From the NCBI GenBank assembly GCA_011634665.1, contig WAEK01000001.1, positions 2,292,001 through 2,356,000 on the forward strand: 64,000 nucleotides of DNA, written 5' to 3'. Position 1 is the stretch's first letter; each line of letters begins with the position of its first letter. The notes below the pieces were generated by a model. The model worked only from the letters and a program-made list of their open reading frames with translations, had not been told where the DNA came from and did no database searches. The DNA comes from Mortierella sp. BCC40632 (lineage: Eukaryota; Mortierellomycota; Mortierellomycetes; Mortierellales; Mortierellaceae). Position numbers and translations under genes: made by a program. This document shows, one piece after another, positions 49,869-61,973 of this stretch.

Positions 49869-52112
49869 TCAACGATGGCCCTCAATGGCCTCACGCAGAA
49901 GCGCCTCCCTTGTGCGCAACAGCTGAGTTGCAAACGCTTTTGCCCTGTATGCAGCTCGTTCTCCACAGATCACTAATGGTGGTTGTTGTTGTTGTTTAAG
50001 CAGGAGAATTGTACAAAGAAAAAAGAGATATTAGTAAGGGCAAAAAAAAAAAAAAAACCTAATCACAAAGTAAACAGGCAGAGGTAACCCCACTTACATT
50101 TTTGAAATAACAAATCTCGTGAAGCATCGTCGCGTTGTAAAACAGGCGGAAAATCGAGAGGCGCAAAATTATGAATCTCGTCCTTGACCGCAATCGCTAT
50201 TCTGTACGAACTCGCTCGCCCTGGCACTGGATTCGGAACTGGTCGAACTATACAAATGATGTCTGCAAGCAATCCAAAAGGTGAGCTTTCCTTATTCATG
50301 GGCTGAGCTGCCACTCACATGAAGGTTTTTTTTTTATCAAGCCCGAAAAGAGTCGACTTACGGTTCTGTCGAGAGCCAACACTGCTGAGGTCAAACTTTT
50401 CTTCGTCGTCATTCTCCTTGAATATGATCACCACCTAGAATACACGGAACCCGGCCCCAACAAGAAAGGGGGAGAGAGAGGGGAAAGTTGAATAAGAATG
50501 ACTCTTCCTGGTCCCGGTCCTAGTCCTTTGATCCGTTTTTTTCCCCACGAAAATCATCCATACAAAAGTCCAGCTGACAGAGAAGGCCTTACAATATCAT
50601 TTCCAATAAACCGCCGTCGTTCGACTTGTTGATGATCTCTTGGGTCAAAGGGCAAGAAAGATGCGCAATGGAACATGATCTCGTAGCTTTTCCAATGTGC
50701 AAATATTGACTTTTCTCCTGTTGTGTCTCCTATCCAGATCAGTAACAAGAAAAGAAAAAAGAAAAAAAAAAAAGAACGATCGGAAATCGTGAGCAGAGTT
50801 GTTGGTCCTGGATTTCTTCTTCATTACTTTCTTCCTCCCCTCCCCCCCCCTTCTCTTCCGTCCCCCTTTGTGCCCAAAAGAAGAAAGAAAAAAATACCTT
50901 TGATATCGAGTCCTGCTCGGTATCCTTTCCATCCTTGGAGTTTAATCGGCTCTCCAAGCCAGTGTAAAAAGTCCAGAAAATCTGCTGTACAAGAGTCTAA
51001 GACCATCCAAAAGAAGAAGAGGAAGAAGAAATGGATAATATGTTTATCAGCAAAAGAAGAAAAAACCTTACTCCCTGTGAACCAAGTGATTATTTCCTTC
51101 CATTTACCACAGGGATTAGCGAGCCCTTGATGTTCAAGTGTCTGACCCTGCAACAGTTGATAGACGCCAAATTTAAAACATCGAACCACTTGACTCTCTT
51201 CAACCTTTTCCAGTCTGAGTGGTAGGTCTGGATGACGACAGAGCTCAAGTGAGTGGATGGGTACGGTGGATGGACAGAGTTGTGAGAGAATAAAGTGGTG
51301 AGTGATCCCGAACGCCTTTCTGAACCAGGAAACTGGTATTGTCGACATGGGTCGCTCGATCCGTTCGCTTCCCTGTCATTGAAAAAAAAAAAAAAAAAAA
51401 AAAATAGATAAATAAATAAAAAGAGGTTATGTGAGCTTTCTCGGCCACGGGAAAAAAGAACCAAAGATGGTTAACAAAAAGGCTTACGTGGGCATGCCGG
51501 ACAAGGATGCGGACCATTTCCTTTTCGTCGATAGCCAGCGATACAACCACAGGAGCACGCGAGGCAGTTGTCACAAAGTTGAGGTGAGCTATACACACAC
51601 ACATGTACACAGGTCACAGCAGAGAGATTTAGACTCACTTCATGGTCACCTGGGACAGAGAGAAGAGGGAGCCTGCTTCTTCGCTGCAAACAATCTTATT
51701 TCTATCCTTTTCTTTCATTTAGAGACGATCGCTTACGCTTATCCCGAAAGTAGGTACGATAAAAGACAAGGTCGCACTCTCGGTCCTGAAGGAGCGAGGA
51801 TCCATCTATAAGAGGCACTGCTTGTTGTTGTGGTTGTTGCTGTGGTTGTTGCTGAGGTTGCTGCTGTGGCTGCTGCTGTGGCTGTCGTGGTAGAGACAGT
51901 CTTTTGGCCGAGGTGACGGGCAAAGGCCCGGTCGTTGCAGAGGAGGTAGGTCGAGGTGGTGAAATACATGGAGGAAAGGCAGCGCCCGGTCGTGTGAATG
52001 AAGAGAGATAACGGAAGCCATGACTGGGCTTTGGTGATGAGTGGGGCACAGCTTTCATGTTTGTTCGCTCCTGCTGGGAGGCGCCCAACTTTCCTCCGCT
52101 GGCACTGCTGGG
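49869..52112 (-). CDS. Rap-GAP domain protein (N-terminal exons unresolved)
   Basis: Core exons fit phase throughout: 52112-51737, 51588-51488, 51372-51108, 50996-50898, 50729-50593, 50434-50362, 50262-50098 and 49972-49869. They encode a complete Rap/Ran-GAP domain: YFRDK, then VVVSLAIDEKEM, LPLRLEKVEESQVVRCFKFG, FLDFLHWLGEPIKLQGWKGY and RAGLDIKGDTTG, SYEIMFHCASFLPF, RRRFIGNDIVVIIFKE with the Asn of the catalytic asparagine thumb, SSYRIAIAVKDEIHNFAPLD, and a final helix LICGERAAYRAKAFATQLLR. Such proteins stimulate GTP hydrolysis by Rap/Rsr1-like small GTPases. The first exon has an acceptor at 52113-52114 in the right phase, so more N-terminal exons exist; it carries a (PQQQ)n tract. An internal ATG is at 52058. 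Confidence 0.85.
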
Positions 52113-52557
52113 CTGGGTCAGTTGAGAAGGATCCAGTGAGAAAGAGAAAGGGAGAGAGAGAGAGAAAAGGAAAGAGAGCGAGAAAAAGAGAGAGAAGAGG
52201 CGGCTGAGGGGGTGGGAATATAGGAGAGACACAGAGTGGGATGCAGCAGTGGCAAAGATGGGGGCGAGGCGGGTGGTTTTGAAGAGAGAGAGAGCAGAGA
52301 CGGCGGGCGTGGGCGGCGTGAAGTGGATGTGAGTAAAAGGACAGACGAGTGGGAGCGGAATGAAAAGAAAAGAAAGAAAAGAAAGAAAGAAAGAATGAGA
52401 GAGAGGGAGAGTGGGAGAAAGAGAAGAACAGTCTTCAAAGACGGTCAATGAGGACAGCCTTGGTCCGTGGCTGGCTCAGCAGCGGCCTCTGCGAATCCAC
52501 ACCATTCATATCGCATTCCCAACGAAAATCAGGGGTGATGTGGCCGACGGGGGAGAA

Positions 52558-52592
<35 letters not shown>

Positions 52593-52670
52593 AAAGAGAA
52601 AAAAGAGAAAAAGGGAAAGTTGCGCACAGTAGACATTCATGCAACCTTGTTCGTCTCGACTCCTTCTTGC

Positions 52671-53048
52671 TCACGCTTCTCCCGACTGGACATAAACCCT
52701 TGCTCTCTCTATCTCTCTCCCGCCGCCATGGCCACAGTCCCTTTTCGACATGGACTTGGCGGGGGAGGAAAGGGGCAATTGCTCCGCCACCTCTTTCAGT
52801 GCACTGTCAGCGGCTGAGGGGGCCACGAGGCTGGGGCCGTTTAACGGCATGTACACGGCGTAAGCGTTGGGTGGCTGCAGCTGCATTAATCCTGAAGGGT
52901 CGAGGATCTGTGGAGGCAGAAGAGGTCTAATGTGTGTATGCGGCCAGGCAGTCGGCGGCTCTCCCTGAAAATAGAATTTGGGTTCGAATGCAATAATTAC
53001 AGCGGCTGTGATTCGACCTTGGCCATGATCCAGGAACCCGTAGCATTG
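52671..53048 (-). CDS. Candidate upstream exon of the Rap-GAP gene
   Basis: A 126-codon open frame begins after an acceptor-like TTTGCTAG at 53049-53056 and stops at 52671. Its composition is protein-like (QCYGFLDHGQGRITAAVIIA, PNAYAVYMPLNGPSLVAPSA) and its phase fits the exon at 52112. The donor is undecided (a GTGGCG or a GTTTAT, both phase 0). A start such as MSEDAPSLFLGDEVAQWARR near 53190 (minus), or an exon at 53520-53437 flanked by TTTTCAG and GTAAGT, could lie further upstream. Confidence 0.45.
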   Translation of the reverse strand, partial: QCYGFLDHGQGRITAAVIIAFEPKFYFQGEPPTAWPHTHIRPLLPPQILDPSGLMQLQPPNAYAVYMPLNGPSLVAPSAADSALKEVAEQLPLSSPAKSMSKRDCGHGGGREIERARVYVQSGEA

Positions 53049-53300
53049 CTAGCAAACGATTAATAAATGGCGCTCGAGGAACCCATGGAACTGCTTGGCT
53101 TCAGCCCTGGCGGTATGAAAAACGGGGCGCCATGTAGGACAAAGGTCACCTTCTTGCCCATTGCGCGACCTCATCTCCCAGAAACAGGCTGGGCGCATCC
53201 TCAGACATGTCGAAAGTACTGTACATGTCCCAGGCTTCTATGCGACAAGAATGAATGAATCAAGACCGAAGGATAGCGGTAGAGATGCAGAGGATGCCAG

Positions 53301-53308
<8 letters not shown>

Positions 53309-53361
<53 letters not shown>
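53309..53361. repeat. (TG)n microsatellite
   Basis: About 26 TG units following a short TA run at 53301-53308, in or near the 5' part of the Rap-GAP gene. Confidence 0.95.
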
Positions 53362-53364
<3 letters not shown>

Positions 53365-53520
53365 TGTGGGTGTGCAAAAAGACGAGACCAACGAACGACC
53401 AACGGAGAATGAGCGATTGTGATGGTGTGTACTTACCTGGCTGTTGCACTACAGGCGGAGGGGAGTGGATGGAGCAGGTGCATGCAGTGACACAATAGAA
53501 ATTGGCAATGGTGTACGAAT

Positions 53521-53798
53521 CTGAAAACGTGGACCCAAAGAGAGTCTGGATACACTAGGCCAATATTAACCAGGAAGGGGGGAAAGCGCCTCTTTGAAAG
53601 TTAATCTCGCCGCATCTTTGTTCTCTTTTTCTTTTTTCCTTTTTTTTTTGGCCTTCTACTGGTGCTCTCTCATCTGTTGCTCTACTTTTCTTTCTTTCTG
53701 TCTTTTTTTTTTTTTTTCCTCTTTCTCTCTTTCTCTCTCTCTCTTTCTCTCTTTGCCACTCTCTCTCTTTCTCGCACCCGTTTTCACTTTTCTTCCTC

Positions 53799-53840
<42 letters not shown>

Positions 53841-55152
53841 CTTTCACCCCATTTCTTTTCCACCCTCGATCCTCTTTGTCGTCCTTTGCAACCGTCCGCC
53901 CGTTGCGCTGTGTCCTTTGTCCCGACTTTTGCACACGGAGCGACTTTTGGCATTCCCCGGTCTCGAAAGGACAACACCCTCCCCCCTGTCTATCACCACC
54001 AGGGACATTCCTATCAACAAAGCACAGGAAAAGGTTCGTCGTCCCTTCTGTAATTTCCCTTTCCACTCCTCCTCCCCCGCCCCCCGCCTCTATCACCACC
54101 ATCACTTTGTCCTCTTTTCCTTTCATCGCCATCACCAACACCATCACTATCACTACCCCCACCACCACCACTGTTCTTATCAGCATTCAGGCTTGACCCG
54201 AAACCAGGCAGGGACCAGCGACTACACTCGCCCACACTGGGAAAAGAAAAAAAAAAAAGAGTTGCCAAAGCATACCTGAAAGTATATCAGACGCAGGGCA
54301 GGGGCTCATTTCCCAACCTAGTTGACCAGCTCTCAGGAATGCCTGGTAACTAGTCTCTGGTGATGTGTCCGGACCGCTGCACATCGGTCCCCGACAGAGT
54401 CAGAGCCTATCCAGAGTCCACCCAGACCGGAGTCATATACAAATGTATACATTCATAAATCAACCTTCGTCCTTCCCATCCAGTACACACTCACAACGGT
54501 GGTACCTCTTCCCTCAGAATGAGACGGTACAAACGGTTGCGTTCATTTATTTATTCATCTTGCAATATAACGGCCACCAGACAAAAAAAAAAAAAGAAAA
54601 AAGGAAAAAACCAGCAACGATCGGTGGCAACATTTCTCCTTTCCCTATCTTTCCCGCCCTTGACGACGCTCACCCAGAGATGGGGCAAACTGGACCATAA
54701 CCCTATTTTGTGGACAACTGGACCTAAATTTCTTCTCAGCGCTAACAGAACTGAGCAATTTCGATGTGGCAACAAGAAGAGAGAGAGAGACAGAGGGAAA
54801 GAGAAAGGGAGATTTGCGTGAAAGGACGGTGCGAGAGCCCCGCGCCTTTTTACATCTCTCTCTCTCTCTCAGACACTGTTGAACGCAGGGCGCATCGTCA
54901 GTACTCCATCAGTTAATGGGAGCCTGTTGGCTCGTATTGCAGGCTGTCCTGCAGTCGGGCAGAAGAAAAATGACCCGAACCCTCACTCCCCCTTCGCCGT
55001 AGCCAGCTCGCTAACTAACGAGTCATCTTCTCCTTATTGGTCTCATAGTGCCCCTCACTCCCGACACTCCTGTCCCACAGCAACTCTCGAACGGAAAAAA
55101 AAGAAAAAAAAACAGATTGCATTTTTATTTTATTACCACTAGTTCAGGAGGG
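53521..55152. other. Divergent interval Rap-GAP / surface protein
   Basis: CT-rich from 53640 to 53850, including (CT)n 53803-53838, then CA/CC-rich sequence. Nothing coding is supported; both genes' promoters must be here. Confidence 0.6.
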
Positions 55153-55536
55153 ATGCAACCAAGGTCTCGTATCAGCATGGCCAGAGCGGCCAGAGCGGCC
55201 ATGCTTGGACTCACGCTCGCTACTCTAGGGGGGGTTGTCCGCCCTACGGCTGCAAACGTTGATTTTGATCCCATCTTGATCGAAACGATCAATCCCGGCC
55301 AAAAGATCACTGTCACCTGGAAGTACTCGCTCGTTCCTCCCAAGAACCAGACACTCAACACAGAGCCCTTCAGGCTGGTGCTCAGAGCTTTGTCAGGACA
55401 AATCTATGAGATCCAAACCAAGGTCGCTCAGACTCTTGAGAGATACGACATCCCAATCCCCGCGACAGCCACCGGCGGAAAGGTTAGCCTTTGTTTGGGG
55501 AGATTTGCTGTCAATGGCCAGGCTCTACCAAAGGAG

Positions 55537-55569
<33 letters not shown>

Positions 55570-56939
55570 TAGTTAACATATTGCCACTGTGCTTGACCTC
55601 TTATAGCATAGTGTCTACTGCTACTACTCTGGACCGAATGCGCCAAAAGCCGTGTCGACCAACCAGTTCAATATCACAGGAGACATCATCCCTGTCACAA
55701 CGGGTGGACCAGCGACTAGTACGGGTCTGGGTTCCACAACCGGCTCCCCAACTGGCACAGGTTCTACTCGCCCTCCTTCTAGCACAACCACCACCAACAG
55801 TCCTTCTGATCAGTCCTCAGGTGGACTCTCAGGTGCAGCCTTAGGTGGTGTCATTGCTGGCGTTGCAGTCTTCTTGCTCCTTATTGCACTTATTTTCTTC
55901 TTCCGACATCGCCGTCTGGCACGCGAACGTAGCCAGCACACTCGATTGGAGGATAGTAAGGAGAGCTTTGGCGAACACAAGGCACGGTCGATCGGCTCAG
56001 GTGCTCCACCCAAAGGCCCAATGTCAATGGGCATGGGAGGTCCCAATGAAAGGGGGATGGGTATGGGAGGTCCTAATGAAAGAGGAATGGGCCCATCTCC
56101 TGGTGGTGTACCCCCCTATAGTGGACATAGACCCAACGATTATGGACCCAATGATGATTATACTCTCCCTCATTCGCAGCCTCTTCCTCTACCCAATGCA
56201 CCACCTCAGCAGCAGCAGCAGCAGCAGCAGCATATGCAGCACCACCATCAACAGAGACCCGACGAGTTTGAGCAACGGAATCCCAACGGACGAAATCCGT
56301 TTGAAGGGCCTGAGGATGCGATGAGGATGAATGGTCCTCCTCACCAGGGACCAATGAATCCTCTTGGAACTCCTCTGTCCCCTCGTCAGCAACATCAGCC
56401 GTATGCTCCTCCCCGCCCACAGCCCCAGTCCCCTCCCCAACGTCCAATTGAAGCAGATACTCGTGAATCGTACCTTTCTGAGCCAGAGTCAGCATATGAC
56501 CCGAACCGACCTCCGTTGACTCATGCTGTCTACCACGGGGCTGCCCCGATCCTGCGCAACAACTCTAGCGGCAGTGTGATGCACCAGCAGTACCAAAATG
56601 GACCTCGAGTTCCCAACTCTCCTTCTCTCCGATCCATGAACAGTGAGAGTCGACTCCGTGGAATGCATAGTCCGCCTCAATCCCACCCTTCTCCACTCCA
56701 GAATGGTGGTAACGTCAATCCATTCCATGATAGAGAAACGGTGGCCGCGGCTGCAGCCATGGGCAATGGAAACCAGAGTCGCACAGGATCGCCCGCACTC
56801 AGCCCTAGGATGCTCGCGAACAAGAGTATGGATCCTATCCTGAGACCTGGCACGCCCAAGTCGCGAGAGATTGAGATGCAACCTTTGGATGTACAGCAAC
56901 ATCAGTATGAGCAACAACAAAAGGCTCTGCAGCGACAGC

Positions 56940-56976
<37 letters not shown>

Positions 56977-58231
56977 GCGACAGATGCAAGGTCAGCACCA
57001 GGCGGGAACAACAACTTATACTCCACCTCCACCTCCACCTCCAGTTCAGTCCACGCCTGCTAACAATTTATTGGCTCCAACTGCGTCGGGAGCACATCCA
57101 TTCAACCCGATGCAGTATGATGACAAGGCTGAGGTTGATGATGATGGTGTTCCAGTGTATAATGGATACCGGGATACAATCTTTGGAGCCTATGCTCAAC
57201 CTGCCAGTGAAGGCGATGAAGACGATGACAGTGATGTTGACGCCTCTAGGATGCCGCCAGTGCCTTCTCCTAGGATCCCGCAGCAGCAACAACAATCGAC
57301 ATCGCCCAACGGCAAGAACGATGATTCTAACGGTGGAGTCCAGCGCAAAAAGTCGGTCAAGTTTACAGGTGTTCCAGTGTCTGGTCCTATTGCTGTCCAA
57401 GGATCTACGGCCACCCATGCAGCTCAGCAACCACCAAAGCAGGCTTCCTATCCAGAATCGGACTACAGTGATGACGAAGATATGGATCGACCGGTTCCCG
57501 ATGGTGATGATGATGCGGTGATAAAGCGACTGATGCAAACCGAGATTCATTCCTCCACCAACCTCCCAGCCTCGGCCTCTTCTCCATCCATGGCGAACAA
57601 ACCACCTGTCATTAACACACAACCACCTACCCCTAGTGTTGTTTTGAACTCTGCTTTGTCTCCTGTCCGATCATTGGATCAGGAAATTTCCCCAACAAAG
57701 TCGCCATTGAGTGCCGGTTCCGGGTTTGGAAATGGATTCTATGAAGATGTGCTCGCAGCGGTGGATCGGAGTGCAAGCATGAAAGGATATGGACCAAGAA
57801 CTTCAGCGGAACCAAAATCGAAACCACCTGTGCAACAACAACAACAGCAGCAGCAACAACAACAACAACAACAACAATCACCCACGACGATGTCATCTTC
57901 CATGATGCCTCCACAGGCACAGTACCATCAAAGGGTAGATCAAGAGGTATTTGGAGCTCCTTCGCCTAGAATGACACCTGCATCGGCTTCTCTTGCGCCG
58001 ACGGCCCAAAGTACGAATCACCATGGTCTGCCATCGCCTACTTCGCCGACGTATCAACAACGCCATCATCAGGTCCAATATACCCCACCTCCACCGAGTC
58101 CATTGGCCTCCGGAAAAGATGAACTTTATTACCAACAACAACAACAACAAAATCATCATCCGTTGTACCAACAAAAGAAGCCTATTCGAGATGCAGAGGA
58201 GGATGCCTTCTATGATGCATCGCTCCTTTAG
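55153..58231 (+). CDS. Single-pass surface protein: Kre9/Knh-like ectodomain, Ser/Thr stalk, TM, long Gln-rich cytosolic tail
   Basis: Exons 55153-55482 and 55607-58231 give 984 residues. The N-terminus is basic then hydrophobic (AMLGLTLATLGGVVRPTAA), a signal peptide; translation may begin at the second Met, MARAARAAM. The ectodomain DFDPILIETINPGQKITVTW ... GPNAPKAVSTNQFNIT resembles the small Ser-Thr-rich Kre9/Knh1 N-terminal domain common in fungal wall proteins. A Ser/Thr/Gly stalk follows, then a GxxxG-containing membrane helix (GAALGGVIAGVAVFLLLIAL then IFFFRHRR) near residues 186-212. About 770 cytosolic residues are Pro/Gln/Ser-rich, with three polyQ runs and acidic patches. Architecture is that of a wall sensor of the Mid2/Wsc kind; likely O-mannosylated. 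Function inferred from layout only. Confidence 0.78.
56937..56981 (+). repeat. (CAA)n polyglutamine tract
   Basis: About 14 CAA codons in the cytosolic tail of the surface protein; similar tracts are at 56207-56231 (CAG) and 57833-57878 (mixed CAA/CAG). Confidence 0.92.
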
Positions 58232-58412
58232 AGTGTAGGAAGGGGGAAAAAAAACAACAACAAGAGTTACACAGAGATAAGAAGGAGACCCTTTTTTTTG
58301 TCTTGCGAAGAAGACATGCAATCAGAAACTATAAATATGCTGGCATAGATAAAGTACCATCTTCTTATTCTTCTTCACTATGGTTAAATGAGAGTTCTTG
58401 ACAATGATGATG

Positions 58413-58461
<49 letters not shown>

Positions 58462-58607
58462 GGAGGAGGAGGAGTAAATAGATGTACACAATGCTTTAGT
58501 CTCCATTACACTATTTGTTCTATAATTTTTTTTCCTTTCTCTCCATTGCTTTCACTATCTCTTCCTCATACCTCCTTTTATCCTTCTCCTTCTCTTTCAT
58601 CTTGTTA
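58232..58607. other. Convergent 3' flank, surface protein / AIG1-like GTPase
   Basis: Holds (GA)n at 58417-58458 and CT-rich sequence at 58530-58600. No gene. Confidence 0.65.
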
Positions 58608-60907
58608 TCATCGAGGGGCATGAGTATGACGCTTAAAGAGTCCAAATGTCTTGCCATGCTTCCGTTTCTTCAACTCCATCTCCTTGTACTGTCCTTCTGC
58701 CTGAGCTTCAAAGAAACTTGGCTCATAAACAGCCAAGTGACCCTTGATCCTCTGAACATAGCCCTCCACGGCAATCCCATTACCAAAACTCTCCAAAAAT
58801 GGTCGATGACAATAAGGTTCCGTATTAGCATCCAATTCCATCAACTTTTCCCAGAAATCTTGTGCTCCACCCGAAGGGTAAGGGAACCGAGCATAATCCA
58901 TGGCAAAGAGCGTAATGGGAGCTCTATCCAGTTGAAACCGCTCTTGGATTTCTCTTGACCAGGCCATCAGAGGTACACGGGATTGAGAGGAAGGTAAAAG
59001 TTCTGGTGTGGCATGAGTAAAGACGATCATGAGCTTGGACCAGAATTCACGGGTGAGTAGAGTTTGATAAGTTTGTAACGTCTGATGGAAGGTGTTGTCG
59101 TAACTGTAGAGGATGGGAGGAGGAACAAGTAAAAGAGAAGGAGAAGGGAGGGGAGAAGAGAAATTATATTTTGTTAGATCGTTTGCACATTGCTGCTTTT
59201 TTTTTTCTATAGATTGCAATTTGGTCCGCGCTCTCCTATCCTTTCCATGTTTGTCCAGACCGACCGACCAACTGACCAACCATACATAACCCTTGTATCA
59301 CACGATCAATTTAAACAGACCGATAAAAAAAAAAAAAAAAAAAAAGATGAAGATAATATTTAAAGATGAGTTCCAAGCTCTTCTACTTACCGATATCGAG
59401 TACACTTGATGACAAACAAAAAGGCGTCCACTCCCGAAGCCACCTTGGTCAAGAGTGCGCCCAATTCCTTGACTCGGTTTGGGTCATGCATTTTACCATT
59501 GAAGGATGGCGTGTCGATACAGTGCATAATCGGGTTGGAGGGTATATTCAAAAAATGGTTTGAAGCTCGGTCAATATGTTGCGTCACCTCCTAATAAAGA
59601 TACAACAAAAGAAGGAGAAAAAAAGAAAAAAAAAAAAAAAAAAAAAAAAAAAACTTGTCCTCCTGACTACTCTATCATGGGAGGAGGGAGGCAGCGAGTA
59701 TGAGTGTGCTATTTTTTTTTTCTTTTCTTTCTTTCTTTCTTTACGTTGACAGAGGCCTTGGCCGTAAAGATTTCTCTTCCGAGGATTGAGTTCAAAAGAG
59801 TGCTCTTTCCTACGACGTGTAAAAGGAGAGAGGAGACTTGAATTAGTAAAGAGAAATATCTACTTGTTCCCCTTGTCGCACCAATCACCCATATAAAAAA
59901 AAAAAGTCCTTCGACCCTTGAACACTAAAAGTCATTTGGAGAAGCTTTGTGTGGGTCTGTGTCCTTGCATAATAATAGTTACTATTATTACCTTCTCCAC
60001 TCTTGCCAAGTGCGACAATCGTAAATTCTCGCATGGGTGATGGAGAACCCTCTTGAGAGGACTGCTGCTGTGTCGGCGTCTGCTGTGCTGCCGGAGATAA
60101 CTGGCGAGGCTGGGCTGGCACCGAGAGGGATGGATGGGGCTGAGGCGACGCCGCCATTGTGGATGGTTGCACAGACAAATGTCGTTGTTGTTGCTGTTGT
60201 TGTTGCTGTGTATTGGATAGTTGTTGACTTGGCGATGATGGATGAGGTGGAGGTGCAGATGATGATTGATAGGAAAGGCGATGCATGGAGGGTTGCTCTG
60301 GGTTATCAGTAAGTTGGCTGTCCGAAGCGTTGGAGAACTGGAACAGTCGTGCGTACTGCTCCTGGTATGGATCGTGTATCTCGATAGAAGCTGGTTGTAG
60401 AGTTGGCTGTAGAGCTGTTTGAGCTGATGGTTGATAATACTGTTGCTGCTGTTGCTGCTGTTCCTGTTGTTGCTGCTGTTGCTTCTGTTGGTGCTGCTGG
60501 TGTTGGTGTTGGTGTTGGTGTTGGTGTTGATGCTGGTGCTGTTGGTGCTGTTGCTGTTGGTGCTGGTGTTGTTGCTGTTGCTGATGCTGGTGCTGATGCT
60601 GGTGCTGATGCTGGTGCTGCTCCTGCTGCTCCTGCTGTTGATGTTGCTGATGCTGTTGTTGCTGATGTTGTTGGTACTGTTGCTGGTTAAAATAATGCTG
60701 CTGATACTGTTGTTGCTGAGGCAAAGACTGTCGGTGACCATTGTTGGCATTGGTGTTGTTGCTATAGTCGTATTGGTGAGAGTTATTGCTCCCTTGGCTC
60801 AGTTCTGTCTTGGCTCCGGACATGGATAGCCTGTTGTTGTAAGGCAAACCATTGCTGCTGTTGCTGTTGCCTTGAAATTGGCGCTGGCTCATGTCACTGG
60901 CATACAT
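58608..60907 (-). CDS. AIG1/GIMAP-type P-loop GTPase with long Gln/His-rich N-terminus
   Basis: Exons 60907-59992, 59809-59745, 59590-59391 and 59103-58608 give 558 residues. About 290 N-terminal residues are Gln/His/Ser-rich, including an alternating HQHQ stretch. The GTPase domain begins FTIVALGKSGEGKSTLLNS (G1, split by intron 1), then SILGREIFTAKASVNEVTQH (region containing the switch Thr), MHCIDTPSF (G3), SGVDAFLFVIKCTRYRYDNT, and KLMIVFTHATPE (G4-like). The C-terminus is basic (ELKKRKHGKTFGLFKRHTHA) and could contact membranes. AIG1 GTPases are best known from plants and vertebrate GIMAPs, where they form membrane-associated filaments; fungal roles are unknown. An alternative start is the Met five residues on (MSQRQF). 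Confidence 0.85.
60430..60720 (-). repeat. Coding CAG/CAC/CAA-type repeat (Gln/His tract)
   Basis: Trinucleotide-rich segment encoding about 95 residues almost wholly Gln and His, with HQ dipeptides alternating. Likely unstable in length. Confidence 0.9.
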
Positions 60908-61471
60908 TTCCTAAATGTCGGAAGGAAAAAGTAAGGAGAGCTCTGATGGTAGATTGTCGAGAGATCAACACCCGAGCGAAAGTGACTACGCCCTGAAAAC
61001 CGATGAGAAATAGGACAGGAGAAGAGTGTCCAGGGGTGAGAGAGTGTGTTGACTAGAGCACAGAGAGGAAGGAGAGAGAAAGAGAGAAAGAGAGCAGTGC
61101 CTGAATGGATGGATGAATGGATAGATGGATGAGTGAGAGATGAAATAAAGGGGGAGATGGATGCAAACTTGAGAGATGAGAGTTCTTCTAAATGAAGAGA
61201 GAAAAAAAAAAGGCAAATCTACTCGCTTGGTCCATGAAGCGGAGCCTTCTCTCCCATTTACGCTCACAATGAGCCAAAGTGGTCAGCCAGGTCAGGCTAG
61301 GCCAGGCTCGCGTGATTCCAAACACACGATCCAGTCCTTTATCTTACTCACTCACACTCTTTCTTTTTCTTCATGGCCAGCCATCTCTTCTCTCCAAGGG
61401 TGGTGGTAGCAGTGGTGGTGGTGGCGGTGGTGGTGGTGGTGGGAGTGGGAGTGGTGGGAGTGAGGACAATT
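60908..61471. other. Upstream region of AIG1-like gene, G/GGT-rich part
   Basis: Promoter/leader of the minus-strand GTPase gene, GA-rich at 61060-61105. A (GGT)n tract lies at 61400-61460. No supported gene. Confidence 0.5.
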
Positions 61472-61720
61472 CTATTCCTTGGCATTTGTGCCTGCTCGAG
61501 GCGGGATATCCCTCGGGTCATCTACAAAAGGGGCAACAGCACCAGTAGTCATAGCAGTAGTAGTAGCAACAGCAGCAGCAGCAGGAATGGATGGCTGATG
61601 AGTTCCAATGGACTTTTGGAACCCGTGATAAAGCAGTCCATTTGGAGGAGGAAAAGGAAGAGGAAGAAAGAAAGTGTGCCCAGCACTGTTGGGTCCAGTT
61701 GGAGTCTTTGGACTAGCCAT
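61472..61720 (-). CDS. Possible small protein, 82 residues, Pro/Ala-rich
   Basis: A complete short frame from ATG at 61720 to TAG. The product begins MASPKTPTGPNSAGHTFFLP and ends VDDPRDIPPRAGTNAKE. The aromatic/proline mix (LPFPPPNGLLYHGF) looks more like protein than the flanking repeats do. A T run precedes it on the plus strand. No family recognised; it may be an exon of something larger or chance. Confidence 0.3.
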   Translation of the reverse strand: MASPKTPTGPNSAGHTFFLPLPFPPPNGLLYHGFQKSIGTHQPSIPAAAAVATTTAMTTGAVAPFVDDPRDIPPRAGTNAKE

Positions 61721-61973
61721 TGGCTTTTTTTTTTTTTTTTTTTGCACGACCATCCTTTCCAACAGACTCTTTTTTTTTTTTTTTTTCTTTTGCTCCTGAG
61801 AATAATAAAGGATCAGGATTATCACCACCCCCACCACTAGAACTCACTCTCTGGACTTGCATTTCTACCACTTGGCCTGGACCACTCCTCATATTCATCC
61901 ACACCTCGCACTCTCCCTCTCTCTCAACATCACCTGATTGTTCTCAGCGTTTCCTTTAGAAAAAAAAAAAGCC

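Noticed and set aside
52975..52990. GGTTCGAATGC resembling a tRNA B box
   Set aside because: No A box, no acceptor stem pairing and no cloverleaf around it.
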